Below, piece by piece: positions 59,104 to 64,000 of a stretch of 64,000 nucleotides of DNA. Made by a program: the position numbers and the translations under genes. The DNA is from Austropuccinia psidii (lineage: Eukaryota; Basidiomycota; Pucciniomycetes; Pucciniales; Sphaerophragmiaceae): the NCBI GenBank assembly GCA_023105745.1, contig JALGQZ010000009.1, forward strand, positions 11,084,564 to 11,148,563, in the 5' to 3' direction. Every line of letters begins with the position of its first letter. The first letter of the stretch is position 1. The notes under the pieces are model-generated. The model was given only the letters and a program-made list of their open reading frames with translations. It was not told where the DNA came from and searched no databases.

Positions 59104-60178
59104 ATGCCAGAAAGCCAATAAAGCTACTGGTAAAAGATTTGGCTTAATGATCCATATTCAAGAACTAAGTACCCCATGGGAAGTGGTTCACATGGATTGG
59201 GTAACTGCCTTACCACCTGGAGGTGATAAATGTTACAATGCATGTCTTGTTATTGTGGACAGATATAGCAAAACACCAATCTTTTTACCATGTCACAAAG
59301 ATGACACAGCTATGGATACAGCTCTTTTGATCTGGAACAGAGTAATATCCCATACTGGTCTCTTTAAAAACATCATTAGTGACAGAGACCCAAAATTTAC
59401 ATCAGCCTTATGGACTAACTTACATAAGCTTTTGGGTACAAGACTATCATTCTCAACAGCCTATCATCCGCAAACAGATGGACTGGGAGAAAGAATGATT
59501 CAAACCCTTGAGGACATGATCAGAAGATTTTGTGCTTATGGCCTGGAGTTTAAAGATTCTGATGGCTTTACACACAATTGGTGTACTCTTATACCAGCAT
59601 TGGAATTAGCCTACAAGACCTCCATCCATGCTTCAACAGGCAAAACTCCTTCAATGTTGGAAAAAGGATGGAACCCCAAACTCCCAATTGATACTTTGAA
59701 AAAAGATCTGATTGATATTCATCCAGCTGCACCAAGCTTCAAGTTATTGCTTGATAAAGTAAGACATCATACAAATCAAAGCATGAATGATGCCTTTGAA
59801 TATGCTAAACCGAAATGGGATAAAAGTCATAAGACCCCAGAATTCAAAGTAGGGGACTTAATACTAGTTTCAACATTGAACTTTAATAATACTCAAGGTC
59901 CAAAGAAATTGAAAGATTCCTTTGCAGGACCATTTATTATAAAAGCCCTTCATGGGAAAAATGTGGTACAAGTAGAACTTTTGGGGAAATTGGAAAACAA
60001 GCATCCAACTTTTCCTGTTAGTCTGGTAAAGAATTACACTTCAAGTGATAAGGAACTATTTACTTTGAGAAATGAAAAACCCTTAAAAGTACCTCCACTT
60101 GATCAGAGTGAAGAGAAAAAAGTACTAAAAGTCTTGAAAGAAAGAAGACTTAGGGGAAAAATGAAAGAGAATACTTAG
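59104..60178 (+). pseudogene. pol: Integrase of A2, open core without zinc domain
   Basis: The frame is open from the deletion joint to 60178 (about 358 codons). It keeps only the last cysteine of the zinc domain ([11 protein letters not shown]). The core has HMDWVT (59195), ISDRDPKF (Asp at 59381) and GLGERM (Glu at 59489), giving D-35-E. The basic module follows. Loss of one A in the run near 60160 shifts the frame, so the chromodomain is not translated. 59834-60160 is identical to 16816-17142 of A1. Confidence 0.88.
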
Positions 60179-60290
60179 TCAGGTATAAAAATCCACAACA
60201 TGAAGATGAGTGGATTGTAGAGAGCAAAATACCTGATTCCCAAAGGTTTCTCAGAAGATTCAGACATGAGAGAAGACCAATTGCTCAATA
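60179..60290 (+). pseudogene. Out-of-frame chromodomain remnant of A2
   Basis: In another frame it encodes a YLVRYK / EDEW-like pattern as in A1 and B1, then ends near 60290. Confidence 0.6.
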
Positions 60291-60427
60291 AAGTTTGAAT
60301 TGTGTGCTTTACATACTTAGAAAAGTATAGGTAAAGAGGTTGGACAGTGGATTATACCCCCCCAAAATAGCTTGGGGGTATACTACAAAAGAAAAGTTGT
60401 GGTACAATTTTTTTTGGTGGTAGGAAA
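60291..60427 (+). other. 3' untranslated region and polypurine tract of A2
   Basis: T run followed by GGTGGTAGGAAA (60416-60427) immediately before TGTGAGCC. Confidence 0.65.
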
Positions 60428-62598
60428 TGTGAGCCTGTGAGGTATGTATAACATACCCATAAGGCCACAAACAACTTTATACACAGCTAAAACTGTCTTC
60501 AACAGACTTTTTAATTGAATTTGAAATAAAAAATAACAAAAAATAAGTATAACTTTTTTTTGGATAAACAAAGTTATAAATATCATGTCATTTTTGGACT
60601 CTACACCAAAAATAGCCTAGGGTACATCCATAAGGTGTTATGCCCAAAAACACTTATTTCTTATGTTATCAGAAGATTTAAGAATCTCACAGTACTAATG
60701 TAACTTTTTTAACATTTTTTTCAAATTGTTAAATTTAAGCTTCAATAAGCTTAAATTTAAAGTTGCATAAGGTTTATGCAAACTTGCCAAAATTTTAGTT
60801 AAAATTGAGGTGTGGTGCATATTTATTGAATTGGCTAAGGATTTGCCATACAGAATGTAAATCCTGCATGAGCTCAATTTAAAAGGGTTTAAGGCCATAG
60901 TATGGCTTTAAATAAATAAAAGGGCAAAATCCACGCAAAAAGGTGGGACAAAGGAAAAAGACCAATTAGAGGTGGGGTACCCAAATTTTTGGATCTGCAA
61001 GGATTCAATTAAGGTTTTCCACCTGTATTGGAGGTTTTTTAACCTTATTTAAACTTTAAGATTAGACTTTGATCCAACATTAAAGTTTATACTGGTTTTA
61101 TCCCAAATTAGACAGGAATTTTAAGCTGCCAGAGGGTAAATCCCAATACGCAGGCTTGGATTCAAGGTTTTGAGAACTGTCAAAGCTTAGTTAAGCTTAA
61201 AAAGCTCAAATAAGCTTAAAACTTCAAGGTTACAAGCATTGAACCCTTATCAAAACTTAAGGTTTGGTGTGTATTGCTATTTTACGTGGAAAAATAGCAA
61301 TAACTTCAAAAATTCATTAACAATCCAATTCTTAATGGATTTGCTTGAAGATTTCACACAGCTTACAATTTAATATTATCTAAATATGAATTAAATTTCA
61401 ATTATCTTTTATAAATAAATTTCCTGGGTAATTAGCCTGGAAATTTACTCTTTTAATTAAAGCTCAAAGAAAATTATAATTTCTTTAAAAATTAATTAAA
61501 AATTGAGTTTAAGAGGTTTCTGCTTGAAGCTCTATTTTTAAGTTGTTCATGTGATTAACTTCAATATAAATAAGCTTATTTATATTAAAAACTTAGAATA
61601 ATTAGTTTAAATGAGGATTAAAGTTACATGGAGTTAAGAATAACCCTGTAAGCTTTAAATTGGAATTAAAATTAAGTTACCTTAAGCTAAGAACTTTATT
61701 TTTAAGCATGTTTTTTCAGTTTTGACCTGAGCACGCCCTCTATATTCATTATGAATCATGAGAGCTTCTCTGAAGACATAAAAAGAGTCTTTTCATCACT
61801 GTTTTTGTCCATCATTCATCATCAATCCAATCATATTAGAAATTTAAACAGGTAAAGTCTTATTAAGTATAAAATCTTATTATTAAAATAATTCTTAAGT
61901 TATTTTATTCTTTATTCATTAGAATCAAAGAATTGAAATCATAGAATTTAGATTATTGTTGTAATCACCAATAATATATTTTATTATATAAAATTAAATT
62001 ATCTTAAATATCTTTTAAAACCCACAAATTCCTCTTAAAAATCTTTAATCTTAATTTTTATTATAAAAAGTTGTTTTATCTTTAAAATTATTGATTTTTG
62101 GCGTGTTTTTAACTTATAATTATTATTTAATATAATAACTGTTGTTGTTTGACTTGTTGTATTAAATAAATATTATAAGTAAGTTTTTCTCCAAAGTTCA
62201 ATTTTTTTTTTGTAGTATTAGTTTTTTTATATAGAATTTTATTCTATAAGAATTAATTCTACACAGTGTGTGTTTAATTCTTTTATGAATAACATTTATA
62301 TTATTTATAAGTAGTTAATATTCATATTTTCCATGTGTAATTGTCTCATTAAGAGCTTCACACTTCTTATTGTTATAACTGTCAGTGACTATAACAATAA
62401 TAGAATAATTATAATTTATTATAATTATTATATTTTTATTATAATAATTATATTGATTTTCTTTATAGAATTTTTTTTAATAATTATATTTAAATTTGTG
62501 GTTATAATATTTTGTTATATTATATATTTCTTCTGAGGACAGTCATAGTACTCTTGATTTTGCTACTATTATCAAGAGTTTCATAGACAAACCTTACA
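60428..62598 (+). repeat. 3' LTR of A2
   Basis: 2171 bp, TGTGAGCC to CCTTACA, full-length and the best reference for family A in this window. Confidence 0.95.
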
Positions 62599-62603
62599 TC
62601 TCT

Positions 62604-64000
62604 ACTACTTTCTGATGTTTAAATATAGTCAATTTACGGTTTATTCATTTTTTCAAATTACATAAACCAGTTCAAAATCAATTAAATATCAAGTTCATGA
62701 GGAAATCATGTGATAAATACTATTTCCCGCATATTGAGCTCCTATACTAATTATTGAATATCCTTATGAACCTCCTGATTATTGACTGGTATTCTTGAAA
62801 TATGAAATAATTAATGAAACAATGAATTACATTAATTAACCACAAGGTTGGCTTTATCTTTTCTTCATAGCTTTAAATTTGTTCTTCCTTCTGTAGATGA
62901 AACGAAAAACTAAGCCTGAAATTGGTCCTATTACTAAGAAATTCATCCATTTATTTATTTGATGGGCGCATTATTTTGAGTTTTTATTTCATAATTTTGA
63001 TCCCTTTTTTTATCATTATCTGTTATAGCTTCTCCAGGTTCATTCTTGAGTTTTCTAGAGGCTCCATACTTTCTTATAAGCTTTTCAGAAGTTGAAAGTA
63101 CTTGAATCTGTAAGATTAAACTGATTCTGGACCTCTTACTGACCTCAAGACGCATCAGATGAGGATTATTACTTTTTATTTATGGAGAACTTAACATTGA
63201 AGCTGTACTATTAAGCTCAAGTTTTTCATTACATTATATTTTAACTTCAAAACCTTGATCAGGCATAGCTAATAAAAAATGATAAAAGGTCCAGAAGTAC
63301 TTGAGTGAGATGGAGTAAAGCTCCAGAAATTATAATTGAAAGGGTTTCTTGAATTAGGAATTTCAAAGGAGCTCCTTGTGGAAAAATGAAATATCTATCA
63401 ATGAAAAGAATGGGCATTAGTTAGTCTTGAAAAGAGTAAGGAGGTATTCATATAACCTTTTGGGAGTATCAAAATGACAAGGAACTGGGAATATAGAATT
63501 ATTAGGATTGAATTATGTTTCAAATTAGAAATAATTCATTCTTTCAAAGCTCTAAGATACTCAGTCGAAAGATGGGTTTTTGTATTTGTAAAACTAATAG
63601 CTCTTATTGTGGGATTCTCCAAAGAAAAGTATTTCTAAATGTGGACTTTCTGGGTTTGAGAATCACCTATATCAATTAAAGGAGAATCAGAAGTTTTGAA
63701 TAGTAGTTCTTATTAGAAGAAGCTTTTGTTAAATGAGAATAAATACTTAATGATACTAATACTGAAAAGGATATCATTGATGTAATCTAGAAAAAATCCA
63801 ATATTAATACATAATAACATTAACAGTGCAAGTCACTTTCAGTCGTAGTAGTTATTGAATTTTTAAAATACTGAATTATCAATCCTTAATTCTTTACAAA
63901 TACTGTGGTAATACCTCTTTTGTGGGATTAAAATGAAGTAGTACCTGGAGGGGAAATCACAGGAAGCCACATTTGAGTTTATAATACTTCTGTTACCAAG
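62604..64000 (+). other. Right flank, unassigned
   Basis: No intact gene. Minus-strand fragments are open for 40-65 codons (63155-62955 and around 63680-63550) without a recognisable family. A short stretch near 63905-63965 resembles 35695-35755. Probably an old mobile-element relic. Confidence 0.35.

Larger units (their letters stand above)
52910..62598 (+). mobile_element. Ty3/Gypsy element A2 (family A), complete ends
   Basis: Flanked by an exact 5-bp duplication TCTCT (52905-52909 and 62599-62603). Both LTRs are present (5' with an internal deletion). Internal order is leader, accessory ORF, gag, protease, RT, integrase. RNase H and the integrase zinc domain are deleted. The protease and RT catalytic aspartates are both changed to tyrosine. 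It is the least decayed element here, but it could not encode its own replication now. Confidence 0.95.

Noticed and set aside
1..64000. Repeat-induced point mutation as the cause of the stops
   Set aside because: Many stops need transversions (Tyr to TAA/TAG, Ser to TGA) and the visible transition excess is at CpG, not at CpA.
1..64000. tRNA, rRNA, CRISPR, bacterial insertion sequences, host protein-coding genes
   Set aside because: No cloverleaf with A and B boxes, no rRNA core, no spaced repeat array and no conserved host protein frame were found on either strand by eye.

Overview
The window is AT-rich eukaryotic DNA made almost entirely of mobile elements. I see no intact host gene. The dominant content is long Ty3/Gypsy chromovirus-type LTR retrotransposons with 1.4-2.2 kb LTRs, a fused gag-pol frame, a CCHC zinc knuckle, an aspartic protease, reverse transcriptase, RNase H, a D,D-35-E integrase and a C-terminal chromodomain-like segment. 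I recognise these protein families from rust fungi (Pucciniales), most likely the myrtle rust Austropuccinia psidii. That is inference from memory of the repeat proteins, not a database result. Names A1, B1, C1, A2 and family letters A-D are my own labels.

Layout. 1-19601: element A1 (family A), whose 5' LTR runs off the left edge. It is interrupted by element B1 (family B, 6062-15202), and a 195-bp filler copied from a hAT element sits at the right-hand junction. 19602-21874: degraded hAT transposon, minus strand. 21875-35039: element C1 (family C), with a 2.3-kb solo LTR of a fourth family (D) in its zinc knuckle and an extra LTR copy at its 3' end. 35040-37620: degenerate DNA with two tandem repeats and a 9-bp microsatellite. 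37711-39595: old family A-like solo LTR on the minus strand with TSD TCAAA. 39988-41116: 1.1-kb inverted repeat. 43566-45364: family B solo LTR with TSD AAAAG. 47786-49812: old family A-like solo LTR with TSD CTATC. 41880-42560 and 51540-52230: an unidentified dispersed repeat pair. 52910-62598: element A2 (family A) with both LTRs and TSD TCTCT. 62604-64000: nothing recognised.

The most interesting signal is in the 5' region of all four retrotransposons. A second reading frame, +1 relative to gag, runs through the first ~500-700 bp of gag and is similar between families A and B at the protein level. It lies downstream of a short leader exon and a 62-69 nt phase-1 intron whose 3' splice site is 14-20 nt into the gag ORF. 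Splicing would delete the gag AUG and open the +1 frame. This suggests a splice switch: unspliced RNA gives Gag-Pol, spliced RNA gives an accessory protein. In A2 this spliced frame is fully open over about 257 codons, although gag and pol in the same copy are broken. Other notable observations are a 327-bp identical tract between A1 and A2, loss of both protease and RT catalytic aspartates in A2, templated filler DNA, and a long hairpin.
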